Below, one piece after another: positions 11,567-21,520 of a stretch of 64,000 bases of DNA. The notes below the pieces were generated by a model. It was given only the letters and a program-made list of their open reading frames with translations. It had not been told where the DNA came from and did not search any database. Positions within the stretch are counted from its first letter, which is position 1, and every line of letters begins with the position of its first letter. Source of the stretch: Heloderma charlesbogerti (taxonomy: Eukaryota > Chordata > Lepidosauria > Squamata > Helodermatidae); the NCBI GenBank assembly GCA_026122225.1, contig JANEZZ010000983.1:2294001-2358000 (forward strand), read 5' to 3'. The position numbers and the translations under genes are program-made.

Positions 11567-11768
11567 GGAAGGAGCCATAGCTCAGTGGTAGAACACATAC
11601 TAGGCACATAGAAGGTCCCGGGTTCAATCCCTGGCATCTCAATGTACAACTAGAAAAACTCCTGCCTGAAACCCTGGAGAGCCACTGCCAGTCAGTGTCA
11701 ACAATACTGGACGAGATGGACCAATGGTCAGAGTCAGTATAAGGCAGCTTTCTCTGCTCCTGTGTGCC
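11567..11768 (+). mobile_element. tRNA-derived SINE, sense copy
   Basis: The tRNA-like head has CATAGCTCAGTGGTAGAAC (A-box region) and GGTTCAATCCC (perfect B box, GGTTCRANNCC). The body ends with GCCAGTCAGTGTCAACAATA, GACGAGATGGACCAATGGTC and TAAGGCAGCTT. The same family lies antisense at 29240-29438 and about 35930-36130. It would have been pol III transcribed and mobilised by a LINE. Confidence 0.85.
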
Positions 11769-12153
11769 TATGTGGTTCCTATAATATGGCAGACAAGAGC
11801 TTGGGGCCACCTCAGGGTGGTAGAGGTGTGTTAGTGCTTGTGCAGAGAACACTGAGATGATCAGGGTGGGGGCTGGGGCTGGATATATACTGGGAAACAG
11901 ACAGTGGACATAGAGCTGGAGAGGCAGGGCTAAGCATCCCTGGCACATTCCACCTCTTCATAGATGCATAATTTTCCCCTTTAGTCACTACATAACATTC
12001 TTATTTTTAATTTTATTTTTTTACATTTCTAAAATGTTAGAAATTGCCACTCTTCAGTAGAGATGCCTTGAGTTTTTAGGTGTGTATGTGTGGCGGGGGA
12101 GAGATTTTTCCACCCTGTACCATCAACCTTTATAAACTGTACAAGGCCCAGAC

Positions 12154-12169
12154 TGTGTGTGTGTGTCTG

Positions 12170-12206
<37 letters not shown>

Positions 12207-12263
12207 GCCACTCTGTCTGTCTGCCTTTCTCTCTTTCTGTCTGTCTGTCGCTCGCTCGCTCGC

Positions 12264-12315
<52 letters not shown>

Positions 12316-12340
12316 GCTGTCTGTCTGTCTGTCTCTCTTT
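12154..12340. repeat. Compound (CTGT)n/(CT)n/(CG-CT) microsatellite
   Basis: Nearly 190 bp of CTGT, CT and GCTC units. It produces long spurious reading frames of cysteine, leucine, serine and valine on one strand, and of aspartate, arginine, glutamine and threonine on the other. Confidence 0.97.
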
Positions 12341-12344
12341 CATG

Positions 12345-13407
12345 TTTGTTTTTGTTTTGTTTTTGCATAGCATTTAAAATAAATATTCTCTTCTAATGCC
12401 AGTTCTGTCTGAATGATGATAATAACATTTTTCCCCCTGAATGTCTCTCACAGACATTTCACAGATCATCTAACTAGCTTTTAAAATGTAAACATGGAAT
12501 CAATATGAAGAGACATTTTCTCTGCAAATGATCCACTTTGCACTCATTTCATATTCAATCTAGTTTTGCATTCGAGATTTTCTTTGCCTGCAGAATCCTG
12601 CTAAATAAAAGACGACATTCTATCATTCTTCTATTCACACGTTTTCTCTCCATCACATGAAAGAAACAAAAACCACCTTGTCAAAAATAAAATAAAAATA
12701 AAAATCAGTATCTTGTTAAATTGGGGGGTGGGGGTGGGGGTGGTGGAGGGTGAGGATAGAATTGGACATGTGGTTTTCTGAATATTTATCAAGGCTAACT
12801 AATAGGTTAGGCAGAACACTGAGTAGGAAGGAAGGATATCCACCCTTCGTGGTACACGCAGCAGACAGCTGCAGCGCTGAAAAAACATTGCTTTCTCTAT
12901 TTGGAAAGGCGCTTGAGTGATAAATATGCCAATTAATTGCAGAAACCTGCAAGCTAATCTTAGTCCTGATAACCATGCATTGTCCGTGATTGTTTAATAG
13001 TGCTTTGACTCAGATAAGGTGCTTGAAAATGCCCTCCCCGCCCCGCCCTTCACAACAAGTATATATGGTGTTAAGTGCTTTGCATTGGAACATGCTGACT
13101 GGAGTGCCACAAGCGCCCTCATCTGGATATTTGATGCTACTGTAGCATAGGCCAGGGGAAAGTGTTTACACACAGATGCCTTGTTAATGATCAGGTGGCC
13201 GATAGATTCCAGAAGGGGGGGAAATGGCAAAGACATATTGAATCCAAAGTTGGCTCTGACTATCTAAAATCAATTGTCAATTAACATCACAAGCAGACTC
13301 CAGTATTGGTAGAACGTCATAGCTGATTTCCTTAATCCCTGATTTAACAGAAGCTGCACAAAACGTTGATCTTGAGGCTGACTTTCATGCAGGGTTCAGA
13401 TTAACAA
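12345..13407. other. No gene seen; one G-rich tract
   Basis: AT-rich unassigned DNA. At 12723-12750 four or more G-runs separated by single T residues form a textbook G-quadruplex motif. No coding similarity is recognised. Confidence 0.5.
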
Positions 13408-13415
13408 TGTACCAC

Positions 13416-13551
13416 CAGGGGCAGGCATCTTGTGGCCCTCCAGATGTTTTGGCCTATGACTCCCATCAGTTCTAGCCAGCATAGCTAATGGTGAGGAATC
13501 GTGGGAGTTGTAAGCCAAAACATCTGGAGGCCCATGAGTTGCCTGGCCCTG
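13416..13551 (+). mobile_element. Foldback hAT-type MITE (CTCCAGATGTTTTGG family), copy 1
   Basis: The ends CAGGGGCAGGCATCTTGTGG and GAGTTGCCTGGCCCTG are inverted, and the arms CCTCCAGATGTTTTGGC and GCCAAAACATCTGGAGG are exact complements. The whole element folds into a hairpin of about 136 bp. The family is common in squamate genomes, with another copy at 31605-31742. Confidence 0.85.
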
Positions 13552-14020
13552 ATGTAGTCACTCCCTGCCTCCCAAAGGTAAGGGAAAGGCTTTCAGCTGC
13601 TGGGGTTCATACAGCAATAAATACGATCTATGTGCAAAGGGCAACGAATGGCAGCAGGCTTATTTCTAAAGAGTGGTGCCCTGCTCCAGGAAGGGATGAT
13701 CTCTACATGGGAGCAGCCTTTCAGGAGCACAGTTTTACAGACACAAGGATATGTCCGGATGTGTAGCCCCATTCACACTGCAATGCTCATCAGGCCTGTG
13801 TCATTGTCTGGATGCATTTTTTTAACATGTGGGTGCACATCTGCATCCAGGGCCAACAGCTGTTAGGCATGGCTAGTTGCCCACAGCTAGAGGGGGGCAG
13901 AGATTGCATTGCTTCTGCATTATGGAAAACATTACAGTGGGCTGCAATTTCAAACAAATCATATGCATGTTTATATGTTCAGGGGGGTTTACTCTCAGGA
14001 AAGTGTGCATCGGTTTGAAG
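13552..14020. other. No gene seen
   Basis: Unassigned. Several short frames occur without recognisable domains. Confidence 0.4.
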
Positions 14021-14024
14021 ACTA

Positions 14025-14117
14025 AGACTGCAATCCTCCACCATCTTACCCAGCAGTAAGTCCCACTGAACTCAATGGGATTTACTGCTGGGTAGATATG
14101 TACAGGATTGCACTGTC
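14025..14117. repeat. Squamate interspersed repeat (GCAATCCT...AGGATTGCA), short palindrome
   Basis: Reads CTGCAATCC, AGTAAGTCCCACTGAA, CTCAATGGGATTTACT and ACAGGATTGCACTGT, so the ends are inverted and the middle is an imperfect palindrome. Related copies lie near 15097-15232, 22530-22612, 24836-25040, 29085-29165, 37018-37102, 49300-49480 and 56040-56180. Confidence 0.7.
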
Positions 14118-14171
14118 AGGAATTTCTAAAAAATGACTAGAAGAGATGTTGTCAGCTTAACAGTCAAGTGC

Positions 14172-14193
14172 AGGTGGTGGTGGTGGTGGTGGT
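14172..14193. repeat. (GGT)n microsatellite
   Basis: Seven GGT triplets in a row. Confidence 0.9.
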
Positions 14194-14339
14194 TGTTACT
14201 GCCAGATCAAGGCACTTTTTTGAGGTTTCTCTGAACATGGCCTGAAAAGTTTTGCCAGGATCTTAGTCACATGCTCTACGTACTGACTTAAATCAAATTA
14301 GGCAATTCTGCCATAAATGCTATAGGTTTACAAGTCAAC

Positions 14340-15090
14340 AGGGCCAGTGTCAAGGGTAGGCATGGTTGGGCAGCCATTTGGGGCAAACTTCAGCAGGGGC
14401 CCACTGTCAAAAGCTCCCAGGACTTCCTCCTCCTCTTCACCATTGCAACCCCTTGCTCACCTGGCTCTGGCCCATGCAAAAGTGGTGGTGAGATGGAGGA
14501 GGAACAGGAGTTGCCACTGTGTACGTATTCATTGGCTCGCTGTCACCCAGCGGTAGCAATGATGAGAAAGTGGATGAGGTCATGAGGAGCAAATGAGCAA
14601 TAGCAGCTGGGGACAATGGTGGTGACAAGGTGGACTCCATTGGGGGCCTGTGGAGGTCGTCTTGCCCAAGGGCAATCAAAAACCTGGAACCAGCACTGCA
14701 AGTGAATCTTAGGGATTTCAATGGAATTTATTATCCCTTCTATGACCCTGAGACCCCGCATCTCCAATATGCTGGAGGGATTCTGATGCACACATAGCAT
14801 TCATTTAGTTGTTTAATCCCATGATTTTAATTAATTGATGAAATGTACATACATTTGCATTTAAAGGAAGCAATAGTGCTGAAGAAAAGATTTTAAAAAA
14901 AATAATAATGCATGCACATCTCACAGTAGGCACCATCTTAGAACAGGTGTTCTAAGAAAGCTGCCACCCATATTTTTTGTATTAATGTTTTTAAATATCT
15001 TGTACTTGTTGTTTTTTTTAAAAAAAATCTGCTGATTGATTACATCAAACAAAAGGTTGGTAACCATATGAACTATCACTTTAATCAAGT
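14340..15090. other. No gene seen
   Basis: Unassigned. Frames at 14347-14800 on both strands have no recognisable domain. 14880-15020 is A/T-rich. Confidence 0.4.
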
Positions 15091-15096
15091 AACAGT

Positions 15097-15240
15097 GCAA
15101 TCCTGTACATATCAGAAGCAAGCCATACTAAGTTCAACTCCCAGGTAAGCGTGTGTGTATAGGATTGCATGGTTCCTAAATACAAAGCCCCATGGAAGCC
15201 AATGGAAGTTATTTCTAAGTAAACATGCATAGGATTTGTT
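15097..15240. repeat. Squamate GCAATCCT/AGGATTGCA repeat
   Basis: Contains GTGCAATCCTGTACATATC, CAACTCCCAGGTAAGCGTG, TATAGGATTGCATGG and GGAAGTTATTTCTAAGTAAAC in the order seen in other copies. It is somewhat rearranged relative to the copy at 14025. Confidence 0.6.
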
Positions 15241-15281
15241 TGTGAAAATTGCAGCCCAGGTGGTATGTTGTTTGTATGTAT

Positions 15282-15320
15282 ATGTGTGTGTGTGTGTGTG
15301 TGTACACGCACGTGTACACG

Positions 15321-15352
<32 letters not shown>
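15282..15352. repeat. (TG)n/(CA)n inverted dinucleotide tract
   Basis: A TG run passes through TACACGCACGTGTACACGC into a CGCG-containing CA run. The tract is therefore a near inverted repeat of alternating purine-pyrimidine, able in principle to form Z-DNA or a cruciform. Confidence 0.93.
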
Positions 15353-15359
15353 GACCAGA

Positions 15360-16672
15360 AAAGAACCTGCAATAACTGGAAAAAGAATTGCAGATAGAGT
15401 CACATGAACAGTTTGCTGAGGTTTTATATTAAAGCTATTCCAAGTACAGTTCCTGGCTGAAGAAGGGCGGGGCCCGGGGGTAATTAATTTAACACTTGAC
15501 CACTTTACCAAAAGCATGCCAACAACAATAGGTAGATACAGTGCATTAGACGTGTTTGCAGTCTTTCCTTCAATCTAGCTAAACTGACAGGTAGAGAACA
15601 ATAACTGGAACATTTTTCATATAAATGTCACAGTCCCTCCCTTGTTCAAATCAATCTGAACCAGTTAGGATTCCCATTGGAGTGTGACGCTGGTTAAAAG
15701 TGCTCAGATACAATGAAGAAAAACAAGACTACTCTAGTAGACGTATTTTGCGCCTTTAGTGTTGCCTCCTGTTTTTGCTTTCAATCATGTTTGTATTTCT
15801 GTCTTCCATGAGTCTGTGTAAAGTGTTTTCTTTTATTCAGAAGAGTTTTGTTTCCATTAAAAAAAAACCCACTGAATTTATTGCCATTAAAAAAACAACA
15901 CCCATTTCTATTCTGCCCTCTCTCCAACATTGAGGTTACCTGCACAACAACCCTGTGAGGTGAGCTAGGCTGAACTTGGAGAAAGGGATTTGCAGAAGGG
16001 ATCAGGGCTGCTGTTGTGGAAGCTAGTGAGCGGGCCAATCCCAGAGCTCAGACTTAGGAACCAGGCCAGTATTAGCAGCTTTATGGAATTAGGTAGCACA
16101 CTGTTGCCCCTTGTGCCATTTGACTACTGCTAAGCTTATAGCTTCCACTCTCTAGCCAAACTTACTGAAGGCATTGAAATGCAGCAAAGAGCTCATCAGA
16201 AGCTGCTCCTTCTTCTGATAAGGTGCCCTGATGACACAGAGAGTGAGATGCCTGCATCCCATTGCTGAGCTCTTGGTAACTTGTAGATGATTATCCAGTG
16301 AGCTTCATATCTCAGCATGCATTTGAACCAAAGTCCAAAGTCAACACTTTCTCCATGCCGGCTCACGCTGTGTCACATGATGTTGCCCAGTGGGAGAAGT
16401 TCACATGCTCTGCTCTGAGTCATTGTATGCTGAGGCACTGCCTAGCTTCTTGACATGTGTGAATCAGCCCTTACTCTGTTGTCTTAGTTCAGTTCTGGAA
16501 TTTAAGGCTGTAGCTGCTGATATGTACATATATAAATACAAGTGATATTCCTTCCAACATATAAATGAACATGCACACACTCTTTCTATCTCAGACACAC
16601 ACACACTCTGACCACCACCCCTGCCTGTCTCTTAGCCAGAATCCTATTTCTGTAAGTTGCTCATTTCTGTAA
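15360..16672. other. No gene seen
   Basis: Unassigned. CAACAACCCTGTGAGGTGAGCTAGGCTGA near 15948-15976 recalls the tail of the tRNA/MIR-like SINE at 60.4 kb. Nothing else is recognised. Confidence 0.4.
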
Positions 16673-16681
16673 ACTCTAAAC

Positions 16682-17037
16682 CAGGGTTGGGAGAACCTCT
16701 TTAAGCCAGAGGGCCAAATTCAAATTTGGAGAAACTCTATGAGGCCACATTCCAATGGTGGGCTGGGCTGGAGGCAAAGCAGTGGAGCCAGGGGTGAAAG
16801 GGGGAGGCCAAAAATACAATCTCCCCAAATCACAACCTATTGTAGATTAAAGCTCTTATGACCAGTAACTAAGCCTTTGGAGAGGCATTTCAACCTTTTA
16901 GGATGCGGGGAAAATGGCACAAAAGCCAGAAAAATCAAAAATCAGCAAATGATAGGTAGCTGGGGAAAGCATTGTGGCACTTTGGGGAGCCCCATCAGGC
17001 TAGACTGGAACATCAGGCCTGAGGTTCCCCGGCCCTG
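16682..17037 (+). mobile_element. hAT-type MITE with perfect 8-bp TSD, copy 4 (356 bp)
   Basis: Ends CAGGGTTGGGAGAACCTC and GAGGTTCCCCGGCCCTG are inverted. CTCTAAAC occurs immediately on both sides (16674-16681 and 17038-17045), a perfect 8-bp target-site duplication that assigns this family to the hAT superfamily. The interior matches 6848-7205 in inverse order (CCACATTCCAATGG, TAAAGCTCTTATGACCAGTA). It has no transposase. Confidence 0.9.
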
Positions 17038-17049
17038 CTCTAAACATGA

Positions 17050-18365
17050 TTTATCTATGCACTGTTGCCACACTTTGCGAAGCAGCCTCATCTGAATATC
17101 ATTAGCATGATGTTTGGCTCATTTGCTGACCATTAATGAAGATGGCGAATAAGACCAGACATCAACTTGATCACTGTGGCATCCAACTATACTCCTCCTT
17201 TGGCCCTTCTTACCACAGCTCAATAACCTTAGTCACTGCTGTTTGTTTGCAGTCCTTCAGCCAAGTTTCAGATCAAATGAGAGTGCTGTCATCAAAGCCA
17301 ATTTCAATCAATTTTCTAATTCAGCCTTCTGGAGTCACCGCCTCACAACAGTTCTACTGAGCTCTGTCTTTTGCATAACCAGCTTAAGCGTGTTTAAACT
17401 GTTCTCGAAGGCATTTTCTGTCAGGTACCTGTGCATAGCGAAGGATTGCAGCCTTAGCACATTCTCATTTACTACACCCCCTCCCCCAATTGACTATTAA
17501 AAAGTATATTCTCCTTCCTCTGCTCTGTCCCTTAAAAAAAAACACACCCTCCAATTATCTAATGGATGTCATTTCTGAATATTTGTAGTTGAAATATTTC
17601 ATTTCCTTCTCGGGTAATACTTACAAACAAAAATAATGATCAGTACAGTAACTGCTGGCATTTGATTTTAGAAAATAAATCAGGTAAAACCATATTATAA
17701 CACATTAGTACTCAAGTACTTTAATTCTATTCAGAAAATAAGAGTCATTTTTTAAAAAAGACCCACCTTGTTCATGTTTCTTTTTAATTGCCACTAAATT
17801 GCTGTATTATATAACCCATTTGCTTTCCTCTTTATTAAACAAATAAGTTAACAGCAAATTCAATACTTCATCCATTCCAGCATCTTTTCTTGTTTAGTAC
17901 ACTTGTTTATTAATAAATCCATCTCCCCCAAATGCTATATTTTGCAGGGATTTCAGGCCCAGCTCTACCATCGGGAAGAGTGAGGCAGCTGCCTCAGGCA
18001 GCTGATTTGAGGTGACATGAAAGGGTAGCAAATTGTCAGCTGTTTAATTTAGTATTATTTTTTTAATGTCAGTGAAGGGGAGAGGCACTGCTGGGATTTT
18101 CGGCCTCAGTTATATAACTTGACCAGTCTTTGGTATTATGCACCTTGACCTGGGGTGCTGATGACAGGGCCATCACTTGCTGCTCCATCTTAGGAGTGGA
18201 GTGCTTTCAAACATCTCTTCAATAAGCAGGGACATCTCTCTAATGTATATGAAAAAGCAAGCCAACCTGCTGTGATGTAAAGAGTTTGGTTGCAATATTG
18301 AATGTAGGCAGCAGCTTAAACCCTATTAAACAGCCCAACCCTATGTATATTCCTTTGGAAGTCCT
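17050..18365. other. No gene seen
   Basis: AT-rich unassigned sequence. Two frames at 17136-17500 have no recognised domain. Confidence 0.4.
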
Positions 18366-18369
18366 ATAG

Positions 18370-18550
18370 CAGAGATAGGGAACCTCAGGCTCAATGGCCA
18401 AATCCAGTCCCAGTTCAGATCTCTGGGGCTCTGCCGAAAGCCAGTCTCCTTTCTCCCAACCACTGATCACGTGGTGATTTCCTGGCTTTCGCGCATTCTA
18501 AAAGATTGAGATGACTCTCCTATGGCTTAGTTACTGGTAGTAAAAGCTTT
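18370..18550 (+). mobile_element. hAT-type MITE fragment, copy 5
   Basis: CAGAGATAGGGAACCTCAGG, ATTCTAAAAGATTGAGATG and TAGTTACTGGTAGTAAAAGC match the 5' two thirds of the 6848-7205 family. It is cut at the right by the CACAATCCTATGG repeat. Confidence 0.7.
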
Positions 18551-18551
18551 A

Positions 18552-18719
18552 GAGCACAATCCTATGGCTGCTAGACAGCGGCTAGACGGCCATAGGATTT
18601 TTTGTTTTCTGGGAACCAACCTCAGAGCCTGTGCTCTGAGGCTGGTTCCCGAAAACCCAACTCCCCTCCCCCGCCCCCACTGCAGCGCGGTTCATCCCCG
18701 GCTCCACGCTCGCAAGAGC
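18552..18719 (+). repeat. Unnamed interspersed repeat (CACAATCCTATGG family), copy 2
   Basis: GAGCACAATCCTATGGCTGC, TAGACAGCGGCTAGACGG and two GGTTCCC blocks match 5376-5590 read in the opposite orientation. CAGAGCCTGTGCTCTGAGG in the middle is itself palindromic. Confidence 0.6.
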
Positions 18720-18727
18720 AGCACAGA

Positions 18728-20121
18728 TAGGGATGTCAGAGAATTCCGCCATGGATTTCAGTGAGGCCGAATTAGGGATGTACGAAAGTCACTTACCTTT
18801 TAACGAAAAGTGATTTGAGGTGGGGGGGAGGTGCTCCGTCCCTCCCCCTGAAATTCTGGCCGGGGGGGAGGCACTCCGTCCCTCCCCCCCAAATCCTGGC
18901 CTGCCAGCTCCTCAAATGGAGGCAGCCATAGCCGCCGCCGTTTGCGTCCCTGCAGTCTGCCGTGATAGGCTACGTAAATGTTTACGTAGCCTATCATGGC
19001 TGAGTAAAAAAAAAAACAACGCACGTAGGCAAATGGCAGCATCCATGGGCGCTGCCATTTGCGTTCCTTATTTTGGCACGTCTAGTCTACGTAAACATTT
19101 ACGTAGACTACAGTGAAAATAAGGGGAATGCAAATAGCGTAGACGCTACGCTATTTGCATTCCCCTTATTTTCGCCATAGTCTACGTAAATGTTTACGTA
19201 GACTAGACGTGCTGTTGGTTTTTTTACTCAGCCGTGATAGGCTACGTAAACATTTACGTAGCCTATCACGGTATTTTTTAAAAATCTAGCCGTGATAGGC
19301 TACATAAAACTTTACGTAGCCTATCACATTTTTTTTTACTGGAAATGGTGGCGGCAGCAGCCGGTCGGAAGACCGGCCACCGCAGCCACTGCCACCGAAC
19401 CGCCGCCGAACCACCACCGGAGCCGCCGCCGCCAGGAAGATTCGCCCAAGGTAAGTCCCATCCCGGGGGGGTGGGGGGGCAGACTGTTTCACCACCAATT
19501 TTGGGGGGCCGGATGCGCTGGCATTCGGCCTCCCCGAGATTCGTGGCAAAATTCTCTGACATCCCTAGGCCGAATGCCAGTGCATTCGGCCCCCCAAAAT
19601 CTGTGATGGAATGAAGACCCCCACCCCCCCACCCCACGAAAGGCACACGAAATGGAGCACTTACCTGGTGCCGTTTGCGCTGCTTTGCGAATGGCGGTCG
19701 CATCTGCAGCCGCCATTCACTTCCCCATTTGGGGGGATTTGGGGCCATTTGCATCCCTGCGGAGGCTGTGATAGTCTATGTAAATATTTACGTAGCCTAT
19801 CATGGCAAAAAAAGGGAATGCAAATGGCGGCCGCCGTAGCTGCCGCCATTTGCGCCCCTGTTTTTTTGCCGTGATATGCTATGTAAATATTTACATAGCC
19901 TATCACGGCAAAAGACAGGGGCACAAATGGCAGCCACCATAGCTGCTGCCATTTGCGTCCTCAGGCTCCGCAAGCCTGCAAATGCACCCGGCCAGCGGCT
20001 CCATGGAGTTGCCGCGGAGTGGAGCCGGCCAGGTTAGGATTTTGGGGGGAGGTGTGGAGCACCTCCCCCCTCACCATGAATCACCCCCTTCGAAAAGGTA
20101 AGTGACTTTCGCACATCCCTA
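18728..20121 (+). mobile_element. Palindromic hAT-like element, copy D1, interrupted by copy D2
   Basis: Perfect 8-bp duplication AGCACAGA at 18720-18727 and 20122-20129. Termini are TAGGGATGTCAGAGAATTCC and TTTCGCACATCCCTA. After 45 bp the element is split by D2 (18773-19567) and resumes at 19576. Removing D2 and one duplicated octamer leaves about 591 bp. The core has alternating hairpins (CAAATGGCGGCCGCCGTAGC at 19818 and GATATGCTATGTAAATATT at 19873). Donors: minus CAG|GTAAGT at 19659-19664, plus AAG|GTAAGT at 20098-20103. Only one of four TACGTA half-sites is intact, which indicates an older insertion than D2. Confidence 0.93.
18773..19567 (-). mobile_element. Palindromic hAT-like element, copy D2, nested in D1 (795 bp)
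   Basis: Perfect 8-bp duplication GGCCGAAT at 18765-18772 and 19568-19575, created inside the alpha-arm hairpin of D1. Starts TAGGGATGTACGAAAG and ends CTCTGACATCCCTA, so it is reversed relative to D1. The core is a mirror arrangement centred near 19142 on CGCAAATAGCGTAGACGCTA-like text (here GCAAATAGCGTAGACGC), flanked by GTCTACGTAAACATTTACGT and GTGATAGGCTACG hairpins. Nine of ten TACGTA half-sites are intact. Donors: minus AAG|GTAAGT at 18791-18796, plus AAG|GTAAGT at 19451-19456. Confidence 0.93.
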
Positions 20122-20139
20122 AGCACAGAGCAGCCAAAA

Positions 20140-20296
20140 AGGGGATGTTCCTGGGGGTGGAGAGGGGAGGGAAATTGTGCGCACAAAGAAACAACACAAA
20201 ATCCAATTCTGTCAGTGGGCGGATGACGGAATAAAAGATGCCTGATGATCCATGAAACACAGACAGAACAGATTTTACCCATTCTGTACATCCCTA
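20140..20296 (-). mobile_element. hAT-like element end (GGGATGTAC(A/G)GA family), fragment
   Basis: On the minus strand it begins TAGGGATGTACAGAATGGG and continues with GATCATCAGGCATCTTTTAT and CTGACAGAATTGGAT. The same order is found on the plus strand at 57419-57530. It shares the TAGGGATG terminus with the palindromic elements but has no hairpin core. The far end is uncertain. Confidence 0.6.
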
Positions 20297-20299
20297 GTT

Positions 20300-20715
20300 G
20301 TGGCCAGCCAGGGAGATGAGTCAAACCCAGCACTGATGCAGCTAGGAGCAGGGTGAGGTAAAGACGGCGGGGGGGCAGCTGAAGGCAGGCTGCATGCAAG
20401 AAAAGCAGGTATCCTGCTACCTTATTTCTTTTGGCAGTAGCACGTAGGCTAAGTCACTTCCCTGATATCCATTAGGTCACCACTTCAAGAGATGATGTGG
20501 GCTACGAAGAGGAGATGGAGCACGTTGTCCAACAGCCTTATCTCTCAGTCTCAAGAGAGTTGAGCACATGCGTTCTTGGAGCAACAAGGCACCGTGTTGA
20601 AACCTCTTAATATCTATAGTTCTTCTGACACCCAATACATAAAATTATGCTTAGCAGCATGAGAACTTGAGGCAGAAATGGTAGACTACTCTTGGCTGGA
20701 AGAAGGACTGTCTTC
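20300..20715. other. No gene seen
   Basis: Unassigned sequence without recognisable coding potential. Confidence 0.4.
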
Positions 20716-20721
20716 TCCTAT

Positions 20722-21027
20722 CAGGGGGGTTGAGCTTCTTTCAGCCCAAGGCCCAAATGCCATTTTGGAGAAGCTCTTGTTGGGCTCATTAAGGGGAGGG
20801 CACATATCAGCATATTGATCTTAAAGCTCTTACCGCCCATAACTAAGCTATGGGAGATGCATTTCAACCTTTTAGAACAGGGAAAATACTGCACCAAAGC
20901 TGTTGAAACCACCAGTGGTCAGTGGTTATCAGTGGTCAGGAGAAAGGGGGTGGGGCCAGAGGGGGCTGGCTATCTGGGGAATCCCAGGGCCATATTAGGA
21001 ACCTGGGCTTGCAGGTCTGCACCCTTG
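20722..21027 (+). mobile_element. hAT-type MITE, copy 6
   Basis: CAGGGGGGTTGAGCTTCTTT and CTGCACCCTTG form the ends. TCCTAT directly abuts both (20716-20721 and 21028-21033), a 6-bp match where 8 bp is expected, so the duplication may have decayed. The interior CTATGGGAGATGCATTTCAA and CCTTTTAGAACAGGGAAAAT match the 16682 copy. Confidence 0.65.
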
Positions 21028-21039
21028 TCCTATAGGAAC

Positions 21040-21480
21040 CTATCCTCCTCAGCAGCTCTACTCTGGGTGCCTCCAACTGTCACTAATGCACTAGGTCATT
21101 AGGTGGCTAATCAGGAAAGGGCCTTCTCAATGGTGGCACCACAATCAAAATGGTAGTGCTCTCTGCTGAGGGAATTTTACCACATTCCTTCTCTGATTGT
21201 TCTCAGACTCCTGACAAAGGCTATGCTGCTCCAGAGAGCTTTGGGTGGGGGTCTTCAGATTGTGTTCTAGCACACTTGTTGGTCTTTCTCGTGGTGCTCT
21301 CAGGATTCTCTAGTTCATCTATGGATTTTTAAAATTTCTGTAACATTATTATTATTATTATTATTGTGTGTTGTTGTTGTTGTTATCCTTTAGTGTGGAT
21401 TTTAAATGTTGTAAATCTGCCTTGGGGAATTATTGAATCGAAGGGTGGAGGGTATACATATGGATAAATAAATAAATCGG
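21040..21480 (+). mobile_element. L2-type LINE 3' end, degraded
   Basis: Contains GGAAAGGGCCTTCTCAATGG and TGGCACCACAATC (remnant of the FSVVAP-like protein end) and finishes in a tail of GTAAATCTGCCTTGGGGAAT and ATGGATAAATAAATAAAT, as do other L2 3' ends in the window. A (TTA)n/(TTG)n stretch at 21349-21385 sits in the tail. Confidence 0.7.
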
Positions 21481-21520
21481 GGGAGGCTCAAGCACAGTAG
21501 AGCTGTCCTACGGTCTTTCT

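Noticed and set aside
11567..11640. tRNA gene
   Set aside because: The A- and B-box text belongs to a SINE head that continues into a shared SINE body. The cloverleaf is degenerate, and similar heads occur at 29.4 kb (antisense) and 36.0 kb.
12029..12396. Long frames rich in cysteine, leucine, serine and valine, or in aspartate, arginine and threonine
   Set aside because: Produced entirely by the CTGT/CT microsatellite.
19278..19754. 158-codon minus-strand frame, the longest in the nested element
   Set aside because: It crosses the boundary between D2 and D1 (19567/19576), so it cannot be an ancestral gene; its composition simply follows the hairpins and the GC-rich arms.
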